NCBI GenBank assembly: GCA_025201705.1
Contig: MU616805.1
Coordinates: forward strand, 1 to 40,714
Source: Dissophora ornata
Taxonomy: Eukaryota; Mortierellomycota; Mortierellomycetes; Mortierellales; Mortierellaceae
Reading direction: 5' to 3'
Length of the DNA stretch: 40,714 nt
The notes under the pieces are model-generated. The model did not search any database, had not been told where the DNA came from, and saw nothing but the letters and a program-made list of their open reading frames with translations. Below are positions 9,988-22,654 of the stretch, in pieces. A program made the translations under genes and the position numbers. Each line of letters starts with the position of its first letter. The stretch's first letter is position 1.

Positions 9988-12900
9988 TTACAGGCGCTGG
10001 AGTCGCCCACTGATCGCCTGAAGACGCTGCACAAGCCTGTCTGCCTTGGCCCTCATCTCCTGCAGAGAACCCCCCATATTCTCTTCGAACGCGCTCGAGA
10101 TTGGAATCGGTGTCCACGAGGCAGAGTTCAGCATCCGGATGTAGACCTGGATCGCCTCCTCGACCTTTCTTGCCCTGAACCGGTCCAGCGTACCCGTGCC
10201 AGAGAAGCCAAGGGTCGCAGTTGCGGCAGAGGATGCTCCACTCCGCCCACCGCCATACATTAGCCACTCATCTCCAGATACGCCCAACACGTCATTCAGC
10301 TCCGCTACAACCTCGATACCATAACTCTCAACAAGCCAAGCCCGCAGCAGGAACTCAATGTCCTGAATCAGCACAAGCGAGGCCCGAGGTGCAATCCATT
10401 CCTGCTTCCTAGTCTCAATCAACGCATGGAAGCTGTCGAAAAGCGCCTCGTATGGGAATCCAATCTCTCTCAAAATACGAACTGCCCAGCCTGGCGAGGC
10501 CTGGTAGCTTGCTGTTTGTGGCAAGTGGGGGTAACGCTCCAGGATCTGGACCATCGTCGATATAGGTGTCACTTTGGCCGAGGGATAGAATCGTCGGCCG
10601 AGGTCCTTGACACGGACCTCGATATCTGTCAGCGGGGATCGTCCGTTCTCCACTGCCTCCAAGAAAACTATCGAGCGACCCATCAAGCAACAGCAAAGAA
10701 ACCGTTAATCAACACGCTACCTGTCTCTTACACCATGCATCCCATTTTTTCAGTCCTAAACTAACCTTTGGCGATAAAGCCATCCCATGCTGCACGGACA
10801 TGATACTCATCGTCAACATCCGAGGCGTGATAGATAGCAAGCATCGACTCGTACATCTTCAAGGGCTCTACGTATGAATGATATAACTGGCAAGATACCG
10901 TTTTCGATTAGCACAGCAGCGACACGTGTAAAACGTCCGACCTCCTCCTGTGGAGAATACAAAAATCATTGAATACACTTACGATATCGACATCCAGCAA
11001 CTGTGCGCTGCATCTCTGGAAAAGACTCTCTAATTCCAGGATTCGATTGCGGGCCTCTTGCCTAGTCACAGTGGCGAGTAGAGGATTGTCGACTATGCTG
11101 CGGTGCTCTTCAAGCATCGCCTGGAGATTCCGAATGATGTCTAGCTGAATATTGCCGACCTCGAGCTTCTCTTCGAGCTCAAATAGGAGCCGGCCATTGT
11201 CCGTGTTTGGATCGGAGCCTGCTGGGTAGCTTTTGGCATTGCTGATAGCAAGGGAGAGGTATTCCAGCCTCTGATCAAAGGAAAGCTGGTACCGTGTCGA
11301 GTCTGCAATCCTACGCAGCTCCTGCGCCGCGTGACCAAAGTCGTCTACCTTGATGTAGTGCCGCCACAACAGATCCCGCTGTGAGTCAATCAATGTGCAC
11401 TGCTTGAGGTATTCCTCGATAAATGGTGAAGAAATCTCAAGGAGATAGTCGGCACGGTCATGATTAAGCAGCCAGTCGTAGAGGGTAGTGTGGAATAGGG
11501 AGTCGTCAAACTGAAGAGCCGTTTCCATTGTGTGGAACGCAAAACTGGAAAGAGGCCCTTGAGCAGTGTCCAAGCCTAGTTCCTTCAAAACTGCAATCGC
11601 GTTGGCGTAGCAGGTAGATCGTTGGGCATATTGCTCCACCCGAATATCCTACATAGAAATACATGGCCGTGGGTAAGATAACATTGTAACGTAATGTACA
11701 GACGACACCAAAAAGGCCACCGATCAAGTCTTCCTCTCTAACTTACTCTGGAATTCATTCCATCCTGGACATACCCAGAAGCCTTGTTGCTTGGATCAAT
11801 GTCCTGCGCGCATGAGAGGGCAAGCTCAACAGCTCCTGGGAAGAATTTGAGGTTCATGTAGTCTTTACATATGCCCTGTAGCTTATTTGGGCCGTGGGTC
11901 TCATCGACAAGAAGAAATGGAACCTTCTTGAAGAGTCTCAATGATTCCCTTGCATGGTCCTCAATATCAGCTGGATCATTGGAAGATATGGACTGGCGCA
12001 GATGCTCCGTAGCCTTGTAAAAGACGACATCTCCAGGATTGCAAAAAGACCCGCAGATCCGTTGCAATGTATCACTCACAGCGTCCACCTAGAGAGACAA
12101 GACAGTGTGTAATAGATAGGCGTGAGCAACCTCGTGAATCTGGAATGATATGCCGTGCCCAGGATCCATTGTCACAACATACGCTCATATGATGGCCCAT
12201 TTGCTTATTGATCACTGCCGTGACGAGTTCGCGGCACAGGTCGTGACCCCTTGAGGTCGTCAGGAGTGTTTCATAGGTGATGCTCAATAGTGCTTGCTGA
12301 GATTCCGCGGGAATACTATAGGAAGGTGAAGCATGTTAACAAATGATGGAAAAAGAGACAGAAGCAAACCACAGACTTCCAGCGGAGGGGTTTTTTGCAC
12401 TCACTTCGAAACGGTCTCTGACATTTTTGCATCTATAAGGAAGAGCACAAAGGCAATTCCCTCGATACACTGCGTAATCAACAGCAGCTGTGCCTTCAGT
12501 GACTTTGATTCGACATTTGCGTTTTCAATTTCGATCTGGTCGCTCTCGCCTGGAGGGTTGGATGTGACGATGGGGTGGGGTGTAAAGATCTCCATGCTGG
12601 CATGCAAAGCCGACCGAAGGGAAAACAGGTCCTTTTGCACAGCTGTCAGGACAAGATCGGGAATCTCAGAGTCGACCAGACCTCGGGCCGTGTTGGTGAC
12701 CTTGAGGACCTTGCGTTTCCAAATAGGCCGCAGCATGCGAGCCAAGTACAGACTCAGTGCAGTGTGGCGATATGTGTATTGTCCTGAGCTGCTTTGGGAA
12801 ACAGGTCGACCAAGCTCCGAACCAGCAACAGCGGTGGACGCCAAACGCTCACTCGCGAGTCTTTCCGATGCACTTCGTTTACCGCCCCATTCCAGTAAAA

Positions 12901-15263
12901 GTCTCTGGGCAGATGCGGCGATCGGTCCTGAGGCAGAATGAGACGCATCTAGGACAACAAAGACCATGTCAGCATTGATGACATAGGATTTGATTCTCTG
13001 GTAGCTGCAAAGAACTTACATTGGGATCCTGCTGCGACCAAAGAGAGACTCGGGTGTCCGCATAGAATGGCGATGCACATAGCACATGATTCTACGCGCC
13101 CAAACCTAAGTTGTGTTGTTGTGTAATTAAAAAACAAAAAAAAACAAGATGCGCCTTGTTAAGCAACATGTACAGGTCCATTCCTTGCGAAACTCACTCA
13201 CAGGCGACAACGTCGCTTACTGGGTAAAGAATAACACGAGCTCGCTTTCAGACCCCCGGCCATCTAGTAGCAACTGCTGCAATATGTCGATGGGCCTGCG
13301 CTTCGAAAAGACCTGGACTCCGGAATTGGTGAGCACAAGGTACTCGCGGGGAGACCTGGATAGTTGAACAGCAAGTTCATTCCTGGCAATGGCGGGGTCA
13401 ATGGCGCCGGCATATTCCACCCCAGGAACCTCAGACATGCCCCAAATTTTGCCATCCAATCCTGCAATCATGGCTAGCTCCGTCAGCTTCGGAATATATG
13501 TGTTGCCAACGGTCTGCAGAAGATAAGGGTGTTCTGTCAGCAAAGCTCAACAAAAGATTCTGCAGGAGAGGAATCAACGCGAAAGCGTGGCAATTGTGTT
13601 TATATTTACCTTGGTCGCTGTGGATGCCTTATTGATGGGTCCTGAATCTGGTGCAGAGGCGATGAGTGCATCTGCAGCATCATGAAGCGCATGGGCGGCC
13701 AGGAAGACCCCATTGTTGTAGAGCGACTGGTGTACCCGATACTGCCCTTGGACTCCCAGAACCGCTTCAGGCGCATTCTCGAATGTCGGGGGGATGCGTA
13801 CGTGCAAAAGATATGGCCCGACGTTGGTTTGATCGATATATCGTTGGCTATTGTAGTCCAGTGATGCTTTTTGTCCGAAATAAAGGCGACAGCCGGTTGC
13901 TGTAACCAGGAGGAGGCTGATATCCTTGGACTCTGTCAAGGGTATCGTGTGAATGTCGACAATCTTGAAAGAGTTTTCGTCCATGGTCCTGTTGTGATTG
14001 CTCTTGCGCTTCCCTTCTTGCAGAATGTAGCTCGATTTGATGGTTGATCGCAAATGTGCTGTCCCAGCAAGCGTGATGACCTGACAAGCGTAAACAACAC
14101 ATCTTTGTAAGTGGGGAGCAACCAGAGGTATCTTCTATCCAGTATTTTGCACTATTCTTCATTCTCTACCGCTGTGGCCGTAGTGCACATACCTCGACGT
14201 TGGAATTCTCTGTGAGACCATACATAGTCTGCCTAGACTGATCAAATACAACCTTGACAATAGGGTCGACTCTGATCTTGCTCAAGAATGACGGAACAAA
14301 ATAAGATAGAGGGCTCCCGATCACCTCCCGCTTCGAGCACTTTTTGCTAAACCAGCCTTCTTCCGCTTGATAGTCAATCTCCCATAGCCTTCCATCATTG
14401 CCGTTCACAAAGATACGACCGTCAGCAGTGCCGACAATATTCTTTATGGCGACATTGTCGGTAGGGACGCTCATGTTGGTGATGTACAACGTGTGTGGAC
14501 TGGATCCTGACCCAATAGCGACTCCTAACAAGTGAATCTCGATTGGCGTAGCAATCACCAGCAAGTATTCCACTTTCGCGTCGAATGTATCTATGTTGCA
14601 GCATTCAAGAACAACACTTAATATTGCGAAAAGACCGATGACAAATGCAACAAAAGTCCAACGACTTGACTTAATTTACCAGGCTTTGGCTTGACAAGGG
14701 CCACGTTCACAATGATCTGGTCCAGCTCCTCGTAGGATTCGTAATGTCCACTATGGTTATTTCAATAGTATAAGTCAGACGCGCTTTTTCGAGAAACGAG
14801 AAGCAACACAATAAACAACGGAGCCTTACCCATCAGCGTAATTCCACAGGAATAGGCGGTGGTCGATTGTGATCCAAACGCGGCTGATCTCCGGAAACAG
14901 GCCCATAAAACAGCGGCATTCAAGCACTAGTTGAAAGAATACGAGTGTGTAAACATTCGGGTGTCAATTCTGTGCCACCATGCCTGTCTCTCCTAATGGG
15001 TCAAACATAGCCGAAGGAATATATGAAGACAGTGCCCTACAGTTATATTGCTCGAAGAGAGTGTCCGGTAAACTGATCGCGCGTTTGCGGCGAAGAATTT
15101 GTTGTCGGGGGTCTGGTGCGACATAGTTTGCAGAGAAGTCCGTATTGAAAAAGTCGCTCAGCTCTGGGTATTTTTGCTCCCTGCCCAGCTGATCGTCGAC
15201 GGTCTTGGAGGCAAGCTTGAGCAAAGCCTCAGTCGCTTCAGCATCAATAGGTCGTTGCGACAT
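9988..15263 (-). CDS. NUP155: Nucleoporin NUP155/Nup170 (13 exons)
   Basis: Minus-strand exons 15263-15041, 14926-14830, 14750-14680, 14590-14193, 14080-13610, 13513-13221, 13105-13020, 12948-12405, 12315-12183, 12088-11747, 11648-10983, 10886-10766, 10667-9988; 1374 aa, the usual size for the family. It is a large scaffold subunit of the inner ring of the nuclear pore complex. The N-terminal half is the beta-propeller, with family blocks LFEQYN, ECRCFMGLFPEI, TIDHRLFLWNY, YLLVIATPIEIHLLG, ADGRIFVNGNDG and GCRLYF. The C-terminal half is the alpha-solenoid (FGRVESCAMC, EQYAQRSTCYANAI, LYHSYVEPLKMYESMLAIYH, AAWDGFI). All twelve introns are GT-AG and keep frame. It is divergent from VPS16, sharing a 425-bp promoter. 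Confidence 0.96.
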
Positions 15264-15363
15264 GTTGTAAATGCTATGAGATGAAGCCTCGGGTTATTTG
15301 TCCAGAAAGGAAACAAACGCCACACGCCTGATCTCGTAGATGTCGGTTCCTGTTCGCGCTTAA

Positions 15364-15413
15364 TGAAGGTGCTGCAGATCGCGTCTATTGAAGGCGCTGC
15401 AGATCGCGTTTAA
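15364..15413. repeat. 25-bp tandem repeat, 2 copies plus a degenerate third
   Basis: Units at 15364-15388 and 15389-15413 share the core GCTGCAGATCGCGT and differ at only a few bases. A more diverged third unit (TTGCAGACTGCGTT) follows to about 15438. The core contains a PstI-like CTGCAG palindrome next to GATCGCG. Sited in a promoter, it may be a repeated factor-binding site. Confidence 0.8.
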
Positions 15414-15581
15414 ATGCCCTTGCAGACTGCGTTGTCGTTGGTCTAGATGATTAAGGTATGTCCTGTGGTGCGGGTGGTCGCGATCGCCGCCTCAGCTTGT
15501 GATAGTGGGGTGTCGAGAATGGTCGAGGATGGTAATGAGACGCATAAAAACAACCTCCGCGCAAAACAGACACAGTAGAAA

Positions 15582-15589
15582 TGACGTCA
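15582..15589. promoter_or_regulatory. CRE-type palindrome TGACGTCA
   Basis: A perfect eight-base CRE/ATF consensus within ATGACGTCAC. In fungi this octamer is the known target of bZIP proteins of the Atf1/CREB type, which respond to stress. A single site can occur by chance, but its position 100 bases upstream of VPS16, in a divergent promoter, is suggestive. Confidence 0.5.
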
Positions 15590-15688
15590 CGCCCAAAATC
15601 TTGCGGGTCAACCCCCACCCGCCAAGGAATCGCCACCACGCTCCCATCCCAAGGCAACAGACCTGCATTTATTCTTCCAGTATCCAAC

Positions 15689-18600
15689 ATGTCGGCACAC
15701 ACCGCAGACTGGTTCCTGCTTCATGACCGTTTTTACAGGTAACGGCTTCATTCCGGGGCTTCAGCATCCATGGAACGGCTGGAACTCACTTGTAGGCAGA
15801 GAAGGAGAACGACTGCGACTTCTGCCCTCCTTGACACCTTGGATAATTCGGTAAAAATCTAATAGGAAGCAGGAGATCTATACGATGCTCTGGAAGCAAG
15901 TTGACTTGTCCAAGTACATGATCGCAGGCGCGCCGTTTGGAGGACCTTTGGGTAAGACCCCTCTCACGAGTCTATGATAGAAGCTAGGCGCTGGCTCACT
16001 ATTTTTCAAGATCGAGGAGACGTCTACTTACAACCTTGCATTCACGGATTTTTCTCCTGCCGTTTAGCGCTTGTCCGTGACGACAGGAAGGTGCACCTTT
16101 TACAGAAGCAGCAGCCCATAAAACCAAACATCTTCCTTTACACATCTTCTGGAAAACTTATGGAACCTATTCAGGTCAGCAGAATGAGGATGACGCCGCG
16201 TGTTGCCTTTTGGAAATTTGTAGCCTGGTATTGATATAATAACATTTACACATGCAGTGGGACAAGGGACGGATCATTGGCATGGGATGGACCGAGAATG
16301 AGCAACTGCTGTGCGTCCTGGAAGACGGCATTGTCCGCATGTACAACATCCTGGGAGAATATACCCAGTTTTCACTTGGCAAGGTCTGCTGTCTTTTCCT
16401 TACAAATCCTTTGCCCTTGCTGCCGTTGAACGGAAAACATGCTTATCCTCTGTCAGACAAACTGAATTACATATGACTCCATATCCGTTTGGCGTAATGC
16501 CTGTGAATAGGAGGCTAAAGACAACCGGGTCATTGAGGTGCAGATATGGGGCACTGGATTGGTGGCCCTTACAGGGAGCTTCCAGTTAATTGCAGTGACA
16601 GACTTTGATGAGCCGCAAATACAGCAATTGGCAAACCCTGGCATTAACGGACCACCTCATAGCTGGACCGTCGTACCTCCAAAGTTCACCTTGAGTCGAC
16701 ATGTTGAAGTATTGCTGGCCGTCAACTCGACCATCCTCGTTGTAGACAAAGATGGGGCAAAGGACCAGGTAAGACAGATGACCATAGATGCAGCAGGTGT
16801 ATACGCGAGTATTCATTTGTATGCAACTAAAGCGAATCCGTGCTTATTTAACACAACACGTTCTTGCTATGGTGTCTATAATTAGCTCCTACAGCAGGGG
16901 CCATTTTCGAAAATGTCTGTATCTCCGGATGGAAGATTCCTTGCCCTTTTCACAGCCGATGGAAAAGTTTGGGTCGTCTCAACCGATTTTGAAAAGAACC
17001 TCTCTGAGTTCCCGACACAGTCACATCTTCCTCCCAACCAACTAGTGTGGTACGTTTTGAAAGGGCCTTTATAATTTATATTTCTCGCATGCTGCATTGG
17101 ACGTGGGTTGGCGGCAGTATCTCATTGTCGTTTGTGTTCACAGGTGTGGGACAGATTCCGTCGTCCTGTATTGGGACAAGATTGTTTTGATGGTTGGACC
17201 CTACACAGGTTGGATCAAGTAAGAAAATGAGTTGTAGGAATGTACGGACCATGGCTGAAGAAGCGCTTGGATGCTAAACTAAAGCAATGCGACGTCTTGT
17301 AGATATACCTACGAAGATGCCGTCTTTCTGATCCCGGAAATTGATGGTATCAGAATTATAAGCAGTGAAAAGTGCGAATTCCTTCAGAAGGTTCCCGGTG
17401 AGTGCACATGGCCACATGGTGTTGGAACCGCGATATGAATATGGACTGATAGATGCATCTGTATTATCTCTGTGGGTTTCTCTTCAAGATGTAACGGAGA
17501 GCATTTTCAAGATTGGGTCAACAGTACCAGCAGCTATGCTTTACGACGCATTGGAGAGTTTCGAGGTGAGGAATATGATAACGACTGAGCTAGTTGCCTC
17601 CCTATCTCGACAATGTCTCCTGACCCGCTAGCTCCCGCTCGTTTCTAGAAGAAGATCCCGAAGGCGGATGAAAATATCCGGAGTATTCGCCTCGAGCTTT
17701 CAGATGCTGTCGAGGCGTGTATTGAGGCAGCCGGGCATGAGATTTCTCATCAATACCAGCGTACGCTGCTGAAGGTATGAACTTGCTCCCACCAGCCAAT
17801 TTTCACCATGAAACTAGACTTCATTTTGCGTCTGGTGCTTACACAACACATTTGTTTTGTTCTTACGCTAGGCTGCCTCTTTCGGAAAATCCTTTCTAGA
17901 GATTTACAACGCCGATTCTTTTGTGGAAATGTGCAAGGTTCTTCGTGTGCTGAATGCCGTTCGATATTACGAAATCGGAATTCCTCTTACCTATGCCCAG
18001 TATGTACTCTATGAGGAGCAGAATGGATTGTGGGGTTGGTATTATATCATTCTGCCGTCTGATGCAAAGCCTTTCATTTTCTTTCTGCACTCTAGGTATC
18101 AAAGACTCACGCCCGAAGCTCTCATTGATCGATTGATAAGCCGCCACCAGTATCTCCTCGCAATAAGGATTTGTGAATATTTGAAGATGCGGACGGAAAG
18201 GATTTTAATCCATTGGGCCTGCTCCAAGATTAAGAGATCTAACGACGACGAGGATACTATCTGCCGTATGGTTGTTGAAAAGCTCGCCAATAAGCCCGGT
18301 CTTTCGTACTCGGAAATAGCCAAGACGGCCCACAATGCAGGCCAATCTAAATTAGCAACGATGGTATGTGGATTTGCTTCCGATTGTCGGTGCTTCCTGT
18401 AGATGGAACAGCGGTAGGAAGAGAATGGTCTGAGATGATAACTGAATTGACTGACACTGCCCTCGTGCCCTCATGACTATAGCTATTGGACTACGAGCCA
18501 CGGGCTGGCGATCAAGTGCCCCTGTTGATGAGCATGCAGGAAGACGAGCTTGCATTGGTGAAAGCCATCGAGAGTGGGGATACCGATCTTGGTAAGTCAC

Positions 18601-19709
18601 AAAACCTGATTGAACTAAGACCTGACTGATAATAGGATTTTTTTTCTCATCGCGCTGTTGCTATTGGCTGGGATATATAGTCTACCATGTATTACTGTTC
18701 CTCAAGGGCAAGCTTCCACAGGACGAATTCTTCAGAGTCATCAACAAAAAGCCCCTCGCGTGCAATCTACTGGAGCTGTACGGCAAACAGCAGGATCCAA
18801 AGATCCTGAGCGAATTTTATTTCCAGGATGATCGCCTAGTCGACATCGCCAATCTGGCACTGATGCAGAGCTTCCAGCTGAAGGACAATGTCGAGCGGAT
18901 TAATAAGGTCAAAGACGCTTTACGTCTCTATCAAGAGGATAAAGAGCATACGTTTGAGGCAAAGGTAAATAAATGCCTTTCACATCATTTGGCCACTGCA
19001 GAGCAATATCGGAAGGATGCGTCTCAAACTGGAACTGACTTGCCTGGTGTCATGCTCACAAATCGTTCTGGCATTTTGGCACTCATACGAAACCAATATT
19101 TTAGGCCGTCGAAGAGAGTATCAAACTCCTCCAGACTCAAATGCAACTGGAAAAGGAGTATGCTCAGCCGTTCACGGGTCTCTCTATCAGCAGCACTGTT
19201 TACAAATTGATTGTAATCAACCACAGTAACCGTGCCAGCAAGGTACGTAGCGATTTCAAGATGCCGGACAAGCGATTTTGGTGGATTAAGCTGCGGGCGC
19301 TTGTCGAGATCCGAGACTGGGAAAGTGTGGCGACGTTGGCAAAGTCTAAAAAGTCGCCAATTGGCTACGAGCCCTTTGTTGAAGAATGCGTGAAGGCAAT
19401 GCAGTTCAAGGAAGCAGCAAAGTACATCCTCAGGTGTGATGCCCATCTCCGCGCTGGTCTCTTTTTGAAGATTGAGGCGTACCAGGAAGCGGGAGAACAA
19501 GCGTTTTTGCAAAAGGACCTGGACACACTTCGGTATGTAGTACACGGACTGATATTGAACGCTTTTGGCGATGTTCTCCATGCTTCCGTGATACTAAATA
19601 AACCAAACACGCACATCTTTCGTGTAGCGAGATCAGGGACAAGTGTCCTAATAGCGTTATTCAGGGGCAGATCGATGGATATATCACCCAGCTGGCATCC
19701 ACTAGATAG
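15689..19709 (+). CDS. VPS16: VPS16, HOPS/CORVET core subunit (16 exons)
   Basis: Exons 15689-15738, 15866-15951, 16068-16174, 16258-16383, 16511-16768, 16886-17049, 17144-17218, 17303-17397, 17489-17565, 17649-17774, 17872-17999, 18096-18363, 18483-18591, 18681-18964, 19105-19532, 19628-19709; 820 aa, normal for the family. VPS16 is a class C Vps protein that binds VPS33 within the HOPS and CORVET tethers at vacuole and endosome. The N-terminal half is a beta-propeller ([56 protein letters not shown]). The C-terminal half is the alpha-solenoid ([65 protein letters not shown]). All fifteen introns are GT-AG and frame-consistent. The ATG opens directly on the conserved N-terminus. Confidence 0.97.
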
Positions 19710-19770
19710 TGCCAATCTAGGCACCGTGCACGTTCTTGGAGTAATAAATAACGAATTATCACACACACAG

Positions 19771-20046
19771 CTATACAAGTCCATTGATCTCATTCGTTGC
19801 TTGATATTGCCAACCAAGATGATGTAGATGTAAATATTTTTTTATTGAAAAGCTATCGATTGTCATGACCTTACTTTGATCTATGGAGCCAAACTGTGAG
19901 CGAGGCGATAAAAGCAATAAAAGACAAGATGAGACAGAGAGGTTAGTTACTGCGTCTGATCTTTTACTAACATTAAGCGCGGCCAGCTTGTGCAGAGTAT
20001 GTTCGCCAAGAGTCAGAAATTTGGGTATAGATGTATTGCTCATCAT
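19771..20046 (-). CDS. Doubtful 65-aa spliced ORF
   Basis: In the gap between VPS16 and the TEA gene the minus strand has exon-like structure. An ATG-ATG pair at 20046 opens 25 codons ending CTT-AAT, then a GTTAGT donor, a CTAAC branch site and a CTCACAG acceptor, a 78-nt intron (19894-19971). The frame then runs to a TAG at 19771. Joined exons are 20046-19972 and 19893-19771. Upstream there is a second possible intron (GTAATG at about 20147 to GTCAG at about 20067) and a strong sense-strand CT tract at 20160-20280, as in real promoters of this window. I recognise no family. It would be convergent with VPS16 (61 bases between stops). It could instead be a non-coding spliced transcript. Confidence 0.3.
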   Translation of the reverse strand: MMSNTSIPKFLTLGEHTLHKLAALNVSKRSDAVTNLSVSSCLLLLLSPRSQFGSIDQSKVMTIDSFSIKKYLHLHHLGWQYQATNEINGLV

Positions 20047-20468
20047 TGCCCGGAGGCAGTATGACTGACGTGCAAATTGTCGTTGGAATCATCAGATTGG
20101 AGAGAGGCGCAAGGGTGTGTAGGGTAAGAGAAGCGAGCGATCATTACCTTTTGGGAGACGCGACAACGGATCTTGAAGGAGAGGGGGAAGCGGAAGGAAT
20201 GGAGGAGGGGAAAGAGGGACAGAGTGAAGGTGAAGAACGAAGGAAAGAAAAACGGGAGGAAAGGAGGGCCTTTTTCTATTGAAAATTTTTTCGCCTGCTG
20301 TTGTTCTCTCTCTCCGCATGGGCACCAGACAAGCCACCAACAATGTGTCTGTCGGCCAATCATCGCGTCGTGATGCTACACAACGCGCGTTCAAATGCAA
20401 CACAAGTAGTGGCTTATGTTTTATAGTGGCGATAATTTTAATTTTGTGCAAGGACCTGTCTCAGCATC
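20047..20468. other. Gap between the TEA gene and VPS16
   Basis: Apart from the possible 5' end of the small minus-strand ORF, this stretch holds a purine-rich block at 20160-20280 (pyrimidine-rich on the minus strand), a CCAAT motif near 20355, and probably the 3' UTR of the TEA gene at its right end. Open frames here are repeats of charged residues produced by the purine tract. Confidence 0.5.
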
Positions 20469-22654
20469 CTACATGATATGATACGGAGTCACACCGCCGC
20501 GACCCTTCTCAAACTCGAACGCCATCACCAGTAATGGTGATCTGCCCTCTGTTTGGGGATCCAGATCTTCGTAGATCTGCACAAGCGACAGGTTGCAAAG
20601 GGCGACTTCTACCTCCTCCAGCGTTCCCAGCGTCCGGATCCCACTCAAGAATGCGTTAAAGAACTGGTTCACAAACTCAAAGCTGTGAACAAATGTTCCA
20701 TTAACAAACGTGGCTTGTTTCATCTGGGATGACTCCAGCACGTTGTCTCCGAACGAGTAGATCAGCGTCGAGCACTTTAGTGCTCTACGTTCGTTAGAGT
20801 CGAAGAGGCACGTATTTTCGAAAGCGCCATCCAGCTCCATATTCAAATTCATGCCGACCTTGAAGTACAAAAATGGACAGGAAACTCTTTCATACAAGTC
20901 GAATAAATTCGGAAATTTTTCAGGAGGCAGCTGGTAAATGTTGATGCTGCCAAGCGTATGTGGACTCAGGTCATGTGCCCGGGCCAGGTCGTGGATAAGC
21001 ACTGCTGACTCTTTAGCACCAGTAACGTCTGAGCAGTTATGAGTGCTACTGCTGTCATGTCTATCGGATGGCACTTCCCTCCCCGAGCGCTGTATAAAGA
21101 GTCCAAAGGATGTAGGCCAGAGCAGATATGGGGCGTGAGAGGAGCGAGAAGCTGGGATTGTTCTCGATGGACCTTTTTGGCGAAATGACGAGAAATCTCC
21201 GTTCGGATGATTTTGGACGCTATCTCGAGTCATGCGCTCGAGGGCCACGGAGTCTCTCAAACCTGTCCCTGAAAGGAGCGAGACAGCCGAGCCTGGAATC
21301 ATTGTAGCTTGCTGATAAATAGACTGACTGCTGCACCCCATAGCTCGATCCACTGCTGCATCCGGTGTCGTAGAGACCTTGACGTGGTAATAGAGATCAC
21401 TGTGGTCATAATGACTGCGGTGTGAGGAATACCGGGATGGATTATTGTTGTTATCTTGTCCTGGGATTGTGGTAGGGGGAGAGTCCGTTATATGATGCGC
21501 CTTTTCGTCGACAAACGCTTGATCCGTACGTTCGTGCTGTAGATGTGGGGATAGCGTTGGACTGTGAGATGTAGATATGTATCCATGACTGACGACATCC
21601 TGTATCCCATCCTCGTCTCCATCACCAGCGTCCATCAATAGTCTCATGACTGATTGCCAGTTATTCAAAGATACACGATAAGGAGATTGTGTTAGAGTTC
21701 TCTTCCCCTCATAGATCAAGATGGATATGTGAATGACGGATATATTCAAGACAACTTACAGGTTGGTTCATGTTTGCGAGTGTTCTTAAGGACCTGAATA
21801 TGTGATGAGACCTGCTTTCGGTCACGGACCTTTTGAGTCTGCTGGTAGATGAAATCGGCAATCAGCTCATTTCGACCACAGGGCTTCCCGTTCACCAGAA
21901 CCTTTCGTCGGCCAAGTTTAGGCAGAATTTCTAGAGCTGTTGGAATGTGTGTGAGTTTACAGACAAGAGATGTTAATATGTTAAAATGGTCGTGTACTCG
22001 GAGTGAAGCCCTTTCATTTCGGGGACATACCTTTCATAAAGGCACTCTCTACATCTGGAGGCCATACCTTGTGATACAAAGCAGACGAACAGAAGTGGCA
22101 GCAAATCAGAAACACGACGCATTGTATCTTCGCTGCCTGTTATCATTACGTCCTCTGTTTCCCTGATAGCTAAGCATGATTGTTTTTAGCGTCAGTCGAT
22201 GCAGTCAGCAGGTCATTACCTCTTCTCGGTCCCCCTTTAGAGCCTTTTCTTTTGATATTCGTCGTTTCGTGCTTGAGTGTGGCAGTCGGGTAGCATTGGA
22301 GGTAACGGAAGGGACGGGTGTCCCGTGGATGCTACTGTTGCTATAGCAGTGTTTTTGGTGATGTTGCATCTGTGGCTGTGGGCTTGGAAAGTTTTGTTGG
22401 TACTGTTGACAAGTTGAATGTGAAGAGTGAAATTGATCTAAGCGAGAACGGCTTTCTGCTGTGCTGACTGTTGACGACGTCTCTGACACAGTGATGCCAT
22501 TTGAAGAACGAGCACGGGTGGGGTCATGGGCTCTGTCTTTAAGTGAGGAGTCTAGGATGGCCTGTGGCATCCATTGCGAGTCTTTGAGATCTTGATCGCA
22601 GAATATCATACCCGATCGAAGAGGTGGTGCAGAAGGCGCAATCCCAGGGTCCAT
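20469..22654 (-). CDS. TEA/ATTS-domain transcription factor (4 exons)
   Basis: Minus-strand exons 22654-22220, 22067-22031, 21936-21760, 21649-20469; 609 aa. The DNA-binding TEA domain (about residues 144-215) is spread over three exons, one only 37 nt. It reads VWPPDVESAFMKALE, then LGRRKVLVNGKPCGRNELIA, then YQQTQKVRDRKQVSSHIQVL. That is the helix-rich fold of fungal AbaA/Tec1 and animal TEAD proteins, which bind CATTCC/T-type sites; AbaA and Tec1 control sporulation and filamentation. The region before it is Ser/Gln-rich, and the long C-terminal part is Ser/His-rich before a compact end (about 430-609, with LPPEKFPNLFDLYERV and VNQFFNAFLSGIRTLG) that may be a cofactor-binding domain. The start is the first ATG in the open frame; the acceptor of the last exon (21649) is the least certain junction. 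Confidence 0.92.

Larger units (their letters stand above)
15264..15688. promoter_or_regulatory. Divergent NUP155/VPS16 promoter
   Basis: The 425 bases between the two start codons must carry both promoters. Visible elements are a perfect CRE palindrome TGACGTCA at 15582-15589, 107 bases before the VPS16 ATG, and a 25-bp imperfect tandem repeat at 15364-15413, 100 bases from the NUP155 ATG. No TATA box was obvious on either side. Confidence 0.7.
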
